Shown here piece after piece: positions 1 through 8,084 of a stretch of DNA of 18,084 bases. Position numbers and translations under genes: made by a program. The DNA lies in contig CANQRJ010000018.1 of the NCBI GenBank assembly GCA_947626215.1, forward strand, positions 1 through 18,084, read 5' to 3'. The stretch is from an uncultured Bacilli bacterium. Lineage in GTDB: Bacteria > Bacillota_I > Bacilli_A > RF39 > UBA660. Under the pieces are notes generated by a model. That model searched no databases and was not told where the DNA came from. It saw nothing but the letters and a program-made list of their open reading frames with translations. Each line of letters starts with the position of its first letter. Position 1 is the stretch's first letter.

Positions 1-3
1 ATG

Positions 4-35
4 ATTTTATCACAAGACCCCCCCCCCAACGTCAA
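4..35 (-). promoter_or_regulatory. Putative promoter with G10 tract in its spacer (candidate phase-variable)
   Basis: Read on the minus strand, TTGACG (30-35) is followed by a spacer holding ten consecutive G (18-27) and then TGA-TAAAAT, an extended -10-like element (TAAAAT at 4-9, TG at 11-12). The spacer is 20 nt as sequenced, which is too long for good sigma-A use. Loss of three G would give the ideal 17 nt. It points leftwards out of the window, so the controlled gene cannot be seen. The -35 lies in a perfect palindrome (31-40). The element is inferred from sequence alone. An assembly-edge artefact is possible. Confidence 0.35.
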
Positions 36-53
36 TTGACACTTTGGGATCAA

Positions 54-1628
54 TTATTTTTTCTTTTTCTTTTTCGAATTTTCTAAAATATCAAACATTG
101 TATCTTCATCAGAAGATTTTTCTTGAATGCTTTGAAGTTCATTTTTAGTAAGTTCTCTTGTTTTTTCATAGTCTTCAATCATTTTAGCCGCATTACTCAC
201 TTGTTCTAAAGCATCCTCTTTTGATTTCTTTTTTCCTTTTTTAGGAGTTTCTATTTTCTCAATTTTTAATTCTTCTTCTTTTTTTTCATCTATATTCTTT
301 TCTTTAGATTTCTTTTTCTTATTCTTTTTTTCTTTCTTGCTAGTTTTAGGCTCTTCTTGAATCTCTTCATTTCTAGTATCAGGCTTTATAATGATTTTTG
401 TTTTTTTCTTTTTTGTAAATAATAAAATCACAATAATTAACAAGAATCCAATAGCTACTCCGGCAAAAGCAAGTATGACTTGTTTATATTTTTCTAATTT
501 TTCTTCATATTCTTTTGTAAACCCATCATGATATTTTACATAAGAGTCTTCTTCTTTATCATATAAATAATAAGCACTTTCCCCAGTATTAATATTCATG
601 GCATAAATAAGAACAATTGATTCATCTGAATTAGAAATTAAACATTCTCGAGAACTTTCATTAATCGTAATAGTATCTTTTCTAAATCCTTCTAATTCTT
701 CAGGGATAGATTTAATAAATAAAAGCATTTGAGTACTTTGATTTTCATTATAAAGTTCATAAGTATTATCTTCTTTATGATAAATTGCAAAATGAGTATC
801 TCCTTTTGAATCTTTTACTCCAATTAATGTAAATTTTGATATTTCAGAATAAAAAGCAGGAATTTCAACATTATTAATCGTAACTGTCGTTTGAATATAA
901 GTACTTGGAGCCTCAAGCGTTTTAGCATTTTTCATAATGGTATAATCTCCATCTTTAATTTCTACTTCAATCGGATTTTCATCTTTTACATTGACAGTGA
1001 TTGTATATACCCTTTCTGATCCTGTTTCACTAACTACTTTTATTTCAAATTTATTTGCTCCTTCATTTACTTCTACTTCACCAAATCCCTCTACTGTTGC
1101 ATAGTTTGATTCGGTAGCCCCTTCTAAAGTAATTTTATTTACCGTATTAGGTACAGTAAGAGAATATTCTAAAGTTTCTTTATTAAAGTCAGGAGTTAAT
1201 TTATAATCTTTTACACTTAAACTTTTTAAATAATTATTAGAATCTTTTTCTCTTGGAGCTTGAACTGAAACAGTTTTTGTAACAGATATATTGACACTAT
1301 TGCCATCCTGATCTGTTGCATCCCCCGTAGCCGTGAATGAAATTTGACCAACATTTGTCGCACGACATGTAACTGTAAATGTTTGAGTACTATTTTTTGC
1401 ATTAGATGTTGCATCTGCAGAAGAAGTACTACATCCACTTGTAGCTCCTCCTCCATTTAATCTAATATTCCAAGAGGCGGCGTTTGATATACGTAAAGTA
1501 GCCGTCACTGAAGAGCCTACCGTTGTATAACTATTTGTAGAAAGTGTATAACTAGGAGCCGCTTGTACTACTAAAGGTTTTATTAACAAAACCAAAAATA
1601 AAACTAAAATATATTTTATTTTTTTCAT
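54..1628 (-). CDS. Membrane-anchored surface protein with cadherin-like beta-sandwich domain
   Basis: Predicted 524-aa single-pass protein. A signal peptide (residues 1-23, cleavage near VQA-A) is followed by an Ig/cohesin-like beta domain (about 25-123, with Cys66 and Cys88). A cadherin-like beta-sandwich (about 130-214; NNYLKSLSV, then the family's YTITV ending) comes next, then an unassigned extracellular segment (220-370). One transmembrane helix (about 383-405) leads to a very Lys/Glu-rich cytoplasmic tail of about 115 residues ending in poly-Lys. The start is set by AGAAAGG nine bases upstream of the ATG. It lies 15 bp after the stop of the dockerin-bearing glucosaminidase, and its ribosome site overlaps that stop, so the two are co-transcribed. 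The exact function is unknown. It may be a surface receptor or tether that presents the secreted enzyme and contacts cytoplasmic factors through its basic tail (inference). Confidence 0.85.
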   Translation of the reverse strand: MKKIKYILVLFLVLLIKPLVVQAAPSYTLSTNSYTTVGSSVTATLRISNAASWNIRLNGGGATSGCSTSSADATSNAKNSTQTFTVTCRATNVGQISFTATGDATDQDGNSVNISVTKTVSVQAPREKDSNNYLKSLSVKDYKLTPDFNKETLEYSLTVPNTVNKITLEGATESNYATVEGFGEVEVNEGANKFEIKVVSETGSERVYTITVNVKDENPIEVEIKDGDYTIMKNAKTLEAPSTYIQTTVTINNVEIPAFYSEISKFTLIGVKDSKGDTHFAIYHKEDNTYELYNENQSTQMLLFIKSIPEELEGFRKDTITINESSRECLISNSDESIVLIYAMNINTGESAYYLYDKEEDSYVKYHDGFTKEYEEKLEKYKQVILAFAGVAIGFLLIIVILLFTKKKKTKIIIKPDTRNEEIQEEPKTSKKEKKNKKKKSKEKNIDEKKEEELKIEKIETPKKGKKKSKEDALEQVSNAAKMIEDYEKTRELTKNELQSIQEKSSDEDTMFDILENSKKKKKK

Positions 1629-1643
1629 ATAAAAGTATCCTTT

Positions 1644-3452
1644 CTATGCATACTGATAAATTACTTGTTGTCCTAATAAAAATTGGCGTAGTCTTAAGAG
1701 GTCGGCAGAATTCACCTTGTCATTATGAACAATCTTTGCAGATTCAAAATATTCTCCTGAAAGATTTATTTGACCTAATAAATATTGTCTCATTCGAAGT
1801 AAATCGGCAGAATTTATGTTTCCATCTCCTGTAATATCTCCATAAACAACAACTTTTAAAACCGTATTGTTATATGTAAGAGTACATCCTGTAGTTGGAA
1901 TTTCAGTATTTCCCATCACGCCACCTCTCACATTTTTAAATACAACATCGCCACTTATTTTAGATTTTAAAGTACCTACATTTGTTTGAAGATTAAAATT
2001 AACTACAAATTCTCCTTTTTGAGCTAAATTCATTTTCGCAAGTTGAGTGGCAAGAGGAACTGCATTTTGATTATTTGGAGATGTTGAAGTACTTGGTGTA
2101 GTAGGAGTTGTATTTCCTCCTACAGTACTAGATGATCCACTTAAATTTCCAACATAAATGCCTTCTCCATTTCTTAAGGCACCCGCGGCGGCATACACTA
2201 GTCCTGCTAAGGCAGGATTTTCTTCACTAGAGTAAGCTCCTATATTATAAAAATTATAAAATCCTTCATATGTTAATCCTTTATATGTAAAACGATTTCC
2301 ACTTGTCACTGTTCCAATTTTTGTTCCTACTTCTTGTCTTGATAAAGACGCAAGATAAACAGGACTTACATTATACGTTTTACCTGCTTCGACAAAAATA
2401 CTAGAATAAGGAAGATTATCTACTCCGTCATTTCCACTCATAAATGTTCCTGCTAATACACTTTTTACAACAGATTCAGTATAAACTTCATTGTAACTTA
2501 AATCTTCAAACATTAAAATACTATCAATATCTAAAAAGTTTCTTGGATCTACATAATATTCTACGGTAGCAATGTTAGCTCTATACCAACCAGATTCCGT
2601 TTGAATCTCTGGAGAATTTACACATTGTGGACAACTTGATTTTTGAATGGATCCTCTTTCTTGTTGAATAGCAACTGTACTATGAAAATCTTGATTTGTT
2701 TTTAAAGAACTAAAAGTCCAATTTAGATGAAGTTGATGTAACTCTCTTAACCAAGTTTTATAACTTTCTGGAAATCCTTCTGCATCTAATTTTTTTTCAA
2801 ATTCTTGATCTGTTACAGGAGTACTATTTTTTTTGGGAACAGAATCTGTTGGATGCTTTGTCGTTTCTGGCATATTATTAAATAAAGGAATCGTAAAATG
2901 TAAAGGGTATGAAAGTAAACCATTGTCACGATAAGAAACATATGAACGATATGCTTCTGAACAAGGTGCGGCTAAATTTGCCATATATTGATGATTATTC
3001 AAAGAATAACTAGAATTTGGGTTGACGTTAAATTTTTTTAAATAACTTGTAAACTGTCCTGCACTAATGTAATCTTTTGCAATAAACTCGGCTCCTCCCA
3101 TAATAGCTTTTTTTGGACTTGTCCAAGGTCTACTATAAGACATTTGAATGGTATCCGTAAGTTCCATATATTGACCACAGATATAACCAGTTCTTCCACC
3201 ATATTGAGTTTTATACCAACCACTGTCACAACCAGGGCCACTTACTTTATTTGTATCTAAAACGGTAACATAATCTCCCTTATCAAAATATTCATAAATC
3301 TCTGATGATGTATTAGGAGCACTTCGAAAACGAACTTCTGATCCCGTAATATGTCCATAAGTTAATGCTTTTGCAATAGGCATATCAAACAATGATATTA
3401 AAAGAAGACAGAATCCAAGAGTAATAGAATAGAATAATTTATTTTTTTTCAT
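1644..3452 (-). CDS. Secreted SH3b-glucosaminidase with C-terminal dockerin (peptidoglycan hydrolase)
   Basis: 602-aa exported wall hydrolase, expected to cleave the glycan backbone of peptidoglycan as an endo-beta-N-acetylglucosaminidase. Visible in order: signal peptide (1-29), bacterial SH3 domain (about 31-97, with VRFRSAP and GYICGQY), and a linker with the FPESYKTWLRELHQ segment (227-240) that typically precedes glucosaminidase domains in clostridial autolysins. The catalytic domain follows (about 290-430; SRQEVG with candidate catalytic Glu374, then YNFYNIGAY). A Ser/Thr/Pro linker (437-460), a small beta domain (about 470-536) and a type I dockerin (538-595) complete it. The first dockerin calcium loop (DITGDGNINSAD) is intact; the second is degenerate. 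An in-frame ATG 24 codons upstream is possible, but the chosen ATG has a near-perfect AAAGGAGG site and a clean signal peptide, and the longer form would start upstream of the predicted promoter. First gene of an operon with the cadherin-like membrane protein. Confidence 0.85.
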   Translation of the reverse strand: MKKNKLFYSITLGFCLLLISLFDMPIAKALTYGHITGSEVRFRSAPNTSSEIYEYFDKGDYVTVLDTNKVSGPGCDSGWYKTQYGGRTGYICGQYMELTDTIQMSYSRPWTSPKKAIMGGAEFIAKDYISAGQFTSYLKKFNVNPNSSYSLNNHQYMANLAAPCSEAYRSYVSYRDNGLLSYPLHFTIPLFNNMPETTKHPTDSVPKKNSTPVTDQEFEKKLDAEGFPESYKTWLRELHQLHLNWTFSSLKTNQDFHSTVAIQQERGSIQKSSCPQCVNSPEIQTESGWYRANIATVEYYVDPRNFLDIDSILMFEDLSYNEVYTESVVKSVLAGTFMSGNDGVDNLPYSSIFVEAGKTYNVSPVYLASLSRQEVGTKIGTVTSGNRFTYKGLTYEGFYNFYNIGAYSSEENPALAGLVYAAAGALRNGEGIYVGNLSGSSSTVGGNTTPTTPSTSTSPNNQNAVPLATQLAKMNLAQKGEFVVNFNLQTNVGTLKSKISGDVVFKNVRGGVMGNTEIPTTGCTLTYNNTVLKVVVYGDITGDGNINSADLLRMRQYLLGQINLSGEYFESAKIVHNDKVNSADLLRLRQFLLGQQVIYQYA

Positions 3453-3477
3453 ATTCTGCCTCCTTTTATTCGACAAT

Positions 3478-3506
3478 ATTATATCAAATTTTAAGCTTAT
3501 TTTAAA
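3478..3506 (-). promoter_or_regulatory. Predicted extended -10 promoter of the glucosaminidase operon
   Basis: On the minus strand, TTTAAA (3501-3506, 4 of 6 to consensus) is separated by 17 nt from TATAAT (3478-3483), with TG one base upstream of the -10 (TGA-TATAAT, extended -10). It lies 25 bp upstream of the chosen ATG and directly before the AAAGGAGG site. The 15-mer AAAATTTGATATAAT recurs at the promoter of the TasA-like gene. Confidence 0.65.
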
Positions 3507-3578
3507 GATCCTCATATATTTCAATGTAAATTAACTATCAAATTTAAAAAAATAACAAACAAAAATTATTTATTTCAC

Positions 3579-3619
3579 AAAAAAAGAACAGTGTAATGCT
3601 TTAAAAACACACTTGTTCT
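3579..3619 (-). terminator. Rho-independent terminator of the SipW operon
   Basis: Minus-strand hairpin with arms AGAACA(A)GTGT and ACACTGTTCT (10 bp, one bulged base, 14-nt loop), followed by a run of T. It lies about 60 bp after the stop of the last gene of the four-gene SipW operon and upstream of the glucosaminidase promoter, so it separates the two operons. Confidence 0.8.
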
Positions 3620-3680
3620 ATATTATTACAATGATTCTTTGAACTTTTATTTTTCTATTTAAATGTCGATCAATGAGTAC

Positions 3681-5033
3681 TTATGGACATGTTTCCCCAA
3701 GATAGCCTATTAATAATTTATCCACTGTAATGACATCATTTTTTGCATTGTTTATAGTTACTTCGAAATTATTACTATAGCTTGGTATATAAACTCTATA
3801 ATTAGAATCTGAAGATAAATAATTAAGATTTATTAGTGATAAGTGTTCTTGTCCATTGTTTAAGGTTGCATTATAACCTGCAGGATATTTGTTTAAATTA
3901 TTGCCCCAATATGTGACAACATAGCATCCTTTTTGCATTGAAATATAAGGACCATATTGAATTCCTCCATTTGAAACTATTACACTGCTACCAGAAACAG
4001 AAGCATTTCCTGTAGCATATAAATGAAAAGGTGTAGATGTTGCGGTTATATTATTTGATTCCATAATAATAGTCCCAGTATCCGTAGCACTCGTATTATT
4101 ATTACCTATTGCCGTACAATTTATTTGATTTGGTCCTAAGGCCGAGATAGACATGTAAGATGTCACTGCTTTAGAATTATCAGATGTATTTATACACGAT
4201 ACATTTCCTCCCGCTTTTCCAAATGTTGCAGTGTAAACTAGTTCTTTATGATCTAAATGATATTTTCCTTCATTTACAACAATAGTTGGTGTGGTACTAT
4301 CTCTAATGACCGTATTTCCACTTATATTAGGGATTGTTAATACATTATTCTCGTAGGTATAATTATTTATTATTAAATTGTTTATTTTTACTTCTATATC
4401 ATATGGTGCATTATTTCCAAAATCAATTTTTAAAGTATCATTATTTAATATTTCATTTTGATAATTTCCAGTTATATACTCATATGTAATTTTATAAACT
4501 GGTTCAAAATCAAATTCTAAATTCACCAAATAATCATTATTATTATCTATTTTTTTCCCATTTTTATATTTGATAATCAAATAAAATTCTTTTTCCATTC
4601 CTAAATTACATTTTGAAGAATTATCACATATTTTTTTTCCTAATTCATAGTCTTCAATAATATATTCTAAATTATCTTGTAAACCCGTTATATTAAGTAT
4701 TCCCATGTCTATGTTTCCAAAATTTGTGATTTGAACTTTATATCTAATTTGTGATGAATCATTAGGTAAAGTAATAGATGCACTTATATTTTTTACATTA
4801 AATTTTTCCCAATTGGAAACACCTTGATTTGTATTAAAAATTTCATCATTTGATAAAGAAAAATTTGTAATTCTTATATCTGCTTGGGCACGAACTGTGA
4901 GATTTATTTGATCCATAAGTAAATTTTGACTAAAAGTGGCCCAAGAAATAGATAATGTAAAAATGATCATAACTAAAAGTATAGATATAATGGGAATAAA
5001 AAGATTTGTTTTATCGTTTTTTCTTTTTTTCAT
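3681..5033 (-). CDS. Large surface protein with SipW-type signal segment
   Basis: 450-aa predicted exported protein. A basic N terminus and a hydrophobic segment (about 11-33) ending in ISWATFSQNL resemble the SipW-dependent signals of TasA/camelysin proteins. Then comes a beta-rich region resembling TasA-like folds (about 50-180; strand motif VQITNFGNIDMGI), a middle section (about 185-245), an Ig-like domain with a Cys pair (NVSC...NQINC, about 250-330) and a C-terminal beta-sandwich-like domain (about 335-450; QYGPYISMQKGCYVVTYWG). The last two residues are Cys-Pro, and there is no sorting motif or C-terminal membrane helix. The AGAGAGGA site lies within the end of the DUF5305-like gene, which it overlaps by 23 bp, implying coupling. 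Last gene of the operon. Likely a cargo or cap of a SipW-processed surface structure; the function is inferred. Confidence 0.75.
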   Translation of the reverse strand: MKKRKNDKTNLFIPIISILLVMIIFTLSISWATFSQNLLMDQINLTVRAQADIRITNFSLSNDEIFNTNQGVSNWEKFNVKNISASITLPNDSSQIRYKVQITNFGNIDMGILNITGLQDNLEYIIEDYELGKKICDNSSKCNLGMEKEFYLIIKYKNGKKIDNNNDYLVNLEFDFEPVYKITYEYITGNYQNEILNNDTLKIDFGNNAPYDIEVKINNLIINNYTYENNVLTIPNISGNTVIRDSTTPTIVVNEGKYHLDHKELVYTATFGKAGGNVSCINTSDNSKAVTSYMSISALGPNQINCTAIGNNNTSATDTGTIIMESNNITATSTPFHLYATGNASVSGSSVIVSNGGIQYGPYISMQKGCYVVTYWGNNLNKYPAGYNATLNNGQEHLSLINLNYLSSDSNYRVYIPSYSNNFEVTINNAKNDVITVDKLLIGYLGETCP

Positions 5034-6150
5034 TCTGCTTCCTCTCTAAGTTAATTGCCTTAATTGTCAATAAGTATACATCATTATTATTTTTTATGTA
5101 AAAATGACATTTTTGATGTGGTACTACTGTAAAATACATAATAGGCAATTTAAGATTATCGCGAACATCTAATAATTCTTCAAATTTATCTATTTCTACA
5201 AGATGATATTCATTAAAATTAAGTCCTGTTTTCGTTTCAACAATTAATCTGTCATATATTTTTAATATTTTTTTTATGTATTTATCATATGGTGATTTTT
5301 TCTTTATTAAAATGAATATCATTTTAAGTAGTTTCGATAAACAAACTACAGATATTATAAAAGTTATTATTTCCAATGTAAAAATATTTGGTTGTAGTAT
5401 CCAAGATTGTTTAGTCTCAAATTCATTTATATTATTAGAACCTTCTGCATCAAATTTGATTTGTATTGCATTTTCAGATAATGGAATGATAAGTTCACTT
5501 TGACTATTCTCATTTAAATTATAATTTTTTCCATTTTTATAAACTTTAAAATATATTTTTAATGAACTTTCGGCACTTACGCCATATTTTGTTCTAAATG
5601 TATTTGCAAGATTGTTATATTCATCATAATCTATTTTAATCTCTTGGTTTATAGAAAAATTATTTTCATCATCCATCGTAAGTGAATTAGATTTCATAAG
5701 TTCATAATCTTTTTCAAAATAATTTGCTTTTGTGGATGGATTAAAAATGGTTAATCTTCCAATAATTTCATAATTAAAATCTACTGTAGCTTGTTTTTCA
5801 ATATTAAAATTATAGTTAAAATTGATATTTATATAATCTATCAAATTCGCTACATACATCATATTTTTTCCTAAATATTTTTCTTTATAAAAATCATTAG
5901 GTTTAAGATATACTTGGTAATCAATATTTTGGATATCGGTATATTTTATTTTTTCAGGATGTTTAAATTTAAATGAATTTGTAGCAAAATAAAGACAAAG
6001 TGAAAAACTAATAACAAAAATAAGTAAAATAAAAACTATTTTACAATTATAACTTACATAAATTGGCTTAAAAAAGTTTTTTGTATTCTTTTTTGTTTTC
6101 GTTGTTTTTTTCTTTTTCTTATTGTTCGTTTTCATTTTATCTTGTATCAT
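5011..6150 (-). CDS. DUF5305-like two-span membrane protein
   Basis: 379-aa protein with a Lys/Thr-rich cytoplasmic N terminus, a transmembrane helix (about 37-57), an external beta-rich domain (about 65-250) and a second helix (about 255-284). A cytoplasmic C-terminal domain (about 285-370, with IKKILKIYDRLIVETKTGLN) ends in a basic tail. The architecture matches DUF5305 proteins, which commonly neighbour SipW signal peptidases; their biochemical role is unknown. The start is uncertain. The first ATG is 5 bp after the signal-peptidase stop and immediately follows AAAGG (zero spacing). The ATG five codons later (6135) has a spacing of about 15. Either is probably reached by translational reinitiation from the upstream gene. 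It may be an assembly partner or chaperone for the SipW substrates on both sides of it (inference). Confidence 0.75.
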   Translation of the reverse strand: MIQDKMKTNNKKKKKTTKTKKNTKNFFKPIYVSYNCKIVFILLIFVISFSLCLYFATNSFKFKHPEKIKYTDIQNIDYQVYLKPNDFYKEKYLGKNMMYVANLIDYININFNYNFNIEKQATVDFNYEIIGRLTIFNPSTKANYFEKDYELMKSNSLTMDDENNFSINQEIKIDYDEYNNLANTFRTKYGVSAESSLKIYFKVYKNGKNYNLNENSQSELIIPLSENAIQIKFDAEGSNNINEFETKQSWILQPNIFTLEIITFIISVVCLSKLLKMIFILIKKKSPYDKYIKKILKIYDRLIVETKTGLNFNEYHLVEIDKFEELLDVRDNLKLPIMYFTVVPHQKCHFYIKNNNDVYLLTIKAINLERKQNEKKKKR

Positions 6151-6155
6151 CCTTT

Positions 6156-7286
6156 CTATCTTTTATTTTCATTAATCCAAACTGTTGGTAAACCTATATA
6201 TGGAATTTTCATTTTCACTATTCCTATAATCATCTCTTCTGTTATAAGATAATTATCCATATCTTCATTTGCATCACCTTTCGTATAAAAATAATAGTGA
6301 TCATCTGCTTTTATTTTTTTTATGAGCCGATGCACAATAAGAATATCATTATATTTATATACTACTACATCTCCGGTTTCGATTTGATCGAAATTTTCCA
6401 TTTTTTCAACTATTACAACATCCCCTTTGTTTATTATAGGAGACATACTTCCACTTGCAATTGCTAGAGAAAAAAATTTAAAATAACCTGACGTAATATA
6501 AATTAAACAGAGGACAATGATGCTAGGAAAAATTAAATTTTTTATTTTTCTTCTATGATAATTTCTTAAAATTTCTTCATCTTTATCTTTCTGATAAAAC
6601 AAATAAATTCTATAAAGTAAAAATATAGGAACCAAAAGCCATATTATAGAATAAAGATATTGATTAGGATTTGGAACAAATGGAAGTAAGTACATAAAGA
6701 GTTCTATTATAAGTCTTAAAAAAATTAATGGTTGATAACCTGTTTTATAACTAATATAACTACAACATATATTGAGACTTATTGTTGGCAAAATAGTTAT
6801 GGCCATCAAAATAAATTTATCATAAAAAGAATGATTTAAATTTATTTTAATTGCATTAGAAATATCTAAAAAAATAAATAAAACTGTTGTTAAAATTATT
6901 AAGCATTTATTTCCTTCAGATTTTATTAACATTTGATATCTTAAATATTCTTTTATTATAATTGTTATAACAATTGGAATGATGATCGTTGTTATACTAT
7001 TTAAAGTGTAATAATTATCTATTTTGGCAAATCCAAAATAAATTCCAGAAAGATAATATAAAAGAAAAAAAATGCTTAAAAATATTAATTCTTCCATAAT
7101 TATATCTTTTGTATATCTATGTCGATCTCTTTCAAATCCAAAGAAAAAGTGAAAATTAATAAGTATTATTAATAGAAAAAAAATCATTTTTGTACTACTT
7201 AATAAATCTGTTACAAAGCTATTTATGATAAGAACAAAAAATAAAATAATTTCAAAAATTAATAATTTTTTATAACCTCTTTTCAT
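6156..7286 (-). CDS. sipW: SipW-type (S26B) signal peptidase with polytopic N-terminal domain
   Basis: 376-aa membrane signal peptidase, expected to cleave SipW-dependent precursors on the outer face of the membrane. The catalytic part is at the C terminus (about 270-365): SGSMSP places the nucleophile at Ser280, and IVHRL supplies His319 in place of the Lys of bacterial S26A enzymes, which defines the S26B (SipW/ER-type) group. TKGDANEDMD (335-344) is the conserved acidic box. Unlike compact SipW proteins of about 190 residues, this one carries some 250 extra N-terminal residues with about eight hydrophobic helices. The start is well placed behind AGGAGG (spacing 6). It is second in the operon, 32 bp after a TasA-like gene and 5 bp before the DUF5305-like gene. 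The symbol denotes family, not proven orthology. Confidence 0.9.
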   Translation of the reverse strand: MKRGYKKLLIFEIILFFVLIINSFVTDLLSSTKMIFFLLIILINFHFFFGFERDRHRYTKDIIMEELIFLSIFFLLYYLSGIYFGFAKIDNYYTLNSITTIIIPIVITIIIKEYLRYQMLIKSEGNKCLIILTTVLFIFLDISNAIKINLNHSFYDKFILMAITILPTISLNICCSYISYKTGYQPLIFLRLIIELFMYLLPFVPNPNQYLYSIIWLLVPIFLLYRIYLFYQKDKDEEILRNYHRRKIKNLIFPSIIVLCLIYITSGYFKFFSLAIASGSMSPIINKGDVVIVEKMENFDQIETGDVVVYKYNDILIVHRLIKKIKADDHYYFYTKGDANEDMDNYLITEEMIIGIVKMKIPYIGLPTVWINENKR

Positions 7287-7318
7287 TTTTGCCTCCTAAA
7301 TAGCTTTGTTAAAATTTA

Positions 7319-7969
7319 TTATTTATCAGATGAACTATAAGTTAACGTAATACTTCCAAAAGTTACATCAAAATCTCCATCTATAGGATGCGTATCATTA
7401 TAATCTAATTCTACTGTTACTTTTTTATTTTGACTTTTCGGTAAACTAGCATCTGTAATTTGGTTATTTGTGGACGTATATGACTGATCGTCTACAGTAA
7501 TTTTTACAGAAACATCTTCGCATGCACTTGTTACTAAAGTTTCATCTGCTTTGTTTTCAGATGCAGATGTAGAACATTGTGGTTTTTCTTGAGCAAAAGA
7601 GACTTTTTTTAAATAAGCATCTAGTTCTCCATCATTTCGAATATAAAAAGTATATGTTGCTTTTTGTTCTCCTTTTCCATTTGTAAATGTTGCTTTTAAG
7701 TTACTTACTGTGGTATCAGCAAGATCAGCATTGCTTGCAGTAAAACCATCTGTTTTATCAGGGTTTAATGTAGGAGTGACCGATCCTGAAGAAGTATTTT
7801 CTTCGTTTGTTGAAAACTTCACACTAAATCTACTTTCGTCTCCTTTTACTGTTGCAGCGGAAGTAATATCCAAATTTTTAGAAAACGCCGCGAAACCTAA
7901 AGATAAGCCAAAAATTGCAACTATTAATGCAACAATAGCAATCATTTTAGTGCTTCTATCTTTTTCCAT
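7319..7969 (-). CDS. TasA/camelysin-like SipW-dependent surface protein
   Basis: 216-aa exported protein. The N terminus (MEKDRSTKMIAIVALIVAIF, then GLSLGFAAFSKNLDITSAA) is a SipW-type signal segment of the TasA/CalY kind. The mature part is a Ser/Thr/Asp-rich beta-sandwich (about 45-212), including YTFYIRNDGELDAYLKKV and a possible disulfide between Cys132 and Cys150. TasA homologues assemble into extracellular fibres and camelysins are surface metalloproteins; no clear metal site is visible here, so only the structural-protein reading is favoured. The start is decided by a perfect GGAGGTGA site six bases upstream. As first gene of the operon with the strongest ribosome site, it is probably the most abundant product and the main substrate of the adjacent signal peptidase (inference). 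Confidence 0.85.
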   Translation of the reverse strand: MEKDRSTKMIAIVALIVAIFGLSLGFAAFSKNLDITSAATVKGDESRFSVKFSTNEENTSSGSVTPTLNPDKTDGFTASNADLADTTVSNLKATFTNGKGEQKATYTFYIRNDGELDAYLKKVSFAQEKPQCSTSASENKADETLVTSACEDVSVKITVDDQSYTSTNNQITDASLPKSQNKKVTVELDYNDTHPIDGDFDVTFGSITLTYSSSDK

Positions 7970-8075
7970 TCTTTCACCTCCATTTCTTTTTTCATCATCA
8001 AAAGTTGATATTATATCTATTTTTGAATATCTTATAGTACTTTTACCTTAGGAGTATATAATCTATTCTGACATG

Positions 8076-8084
8076 ATTATATCA
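8076..8084 (-). promoter_or_regulatory. Predicted extended -10 element for the SipW operon
   Basis: Minus-strand TGATATAAT, with TATAAT at 8076-8081 and TG at 8083-8084, inside the same 15-mer (AAAATTTGATATAAT) found before the glucosaminidase. No convincing -35 exists 16-18 bp upstream, which extended -10 promoters tolerate. It would give a leader of about 100 nt before the TasA-like ATG. A second TATAAT lies in that leader (around 8003-8008), so the start point is not certain. Confidence 0.5.

Noticed and set aside
31..58. Hairpin after the cadherin-like gene as a terminator
   Set aside because: AATTGA/TCAATT can pair, but no T-run follows on the minus strand. The arm coincides with the palindrome of the promoter-like element.
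3453..3524. N-terminal extension of the glucosaminidase by 24 codons
   Set aside because: The extension precedes the signal peptide, crosses the predicted promoter and would bypass the AAAGGAGG site.
7710..8051. Plus-strand ORF of 113 codons opposite the TasA-like gene
   Set aside because: It is antisense to a well-supported gene with a signal peptide and perfect ribosome site. Its composition is that of a reverse-complement shadow.
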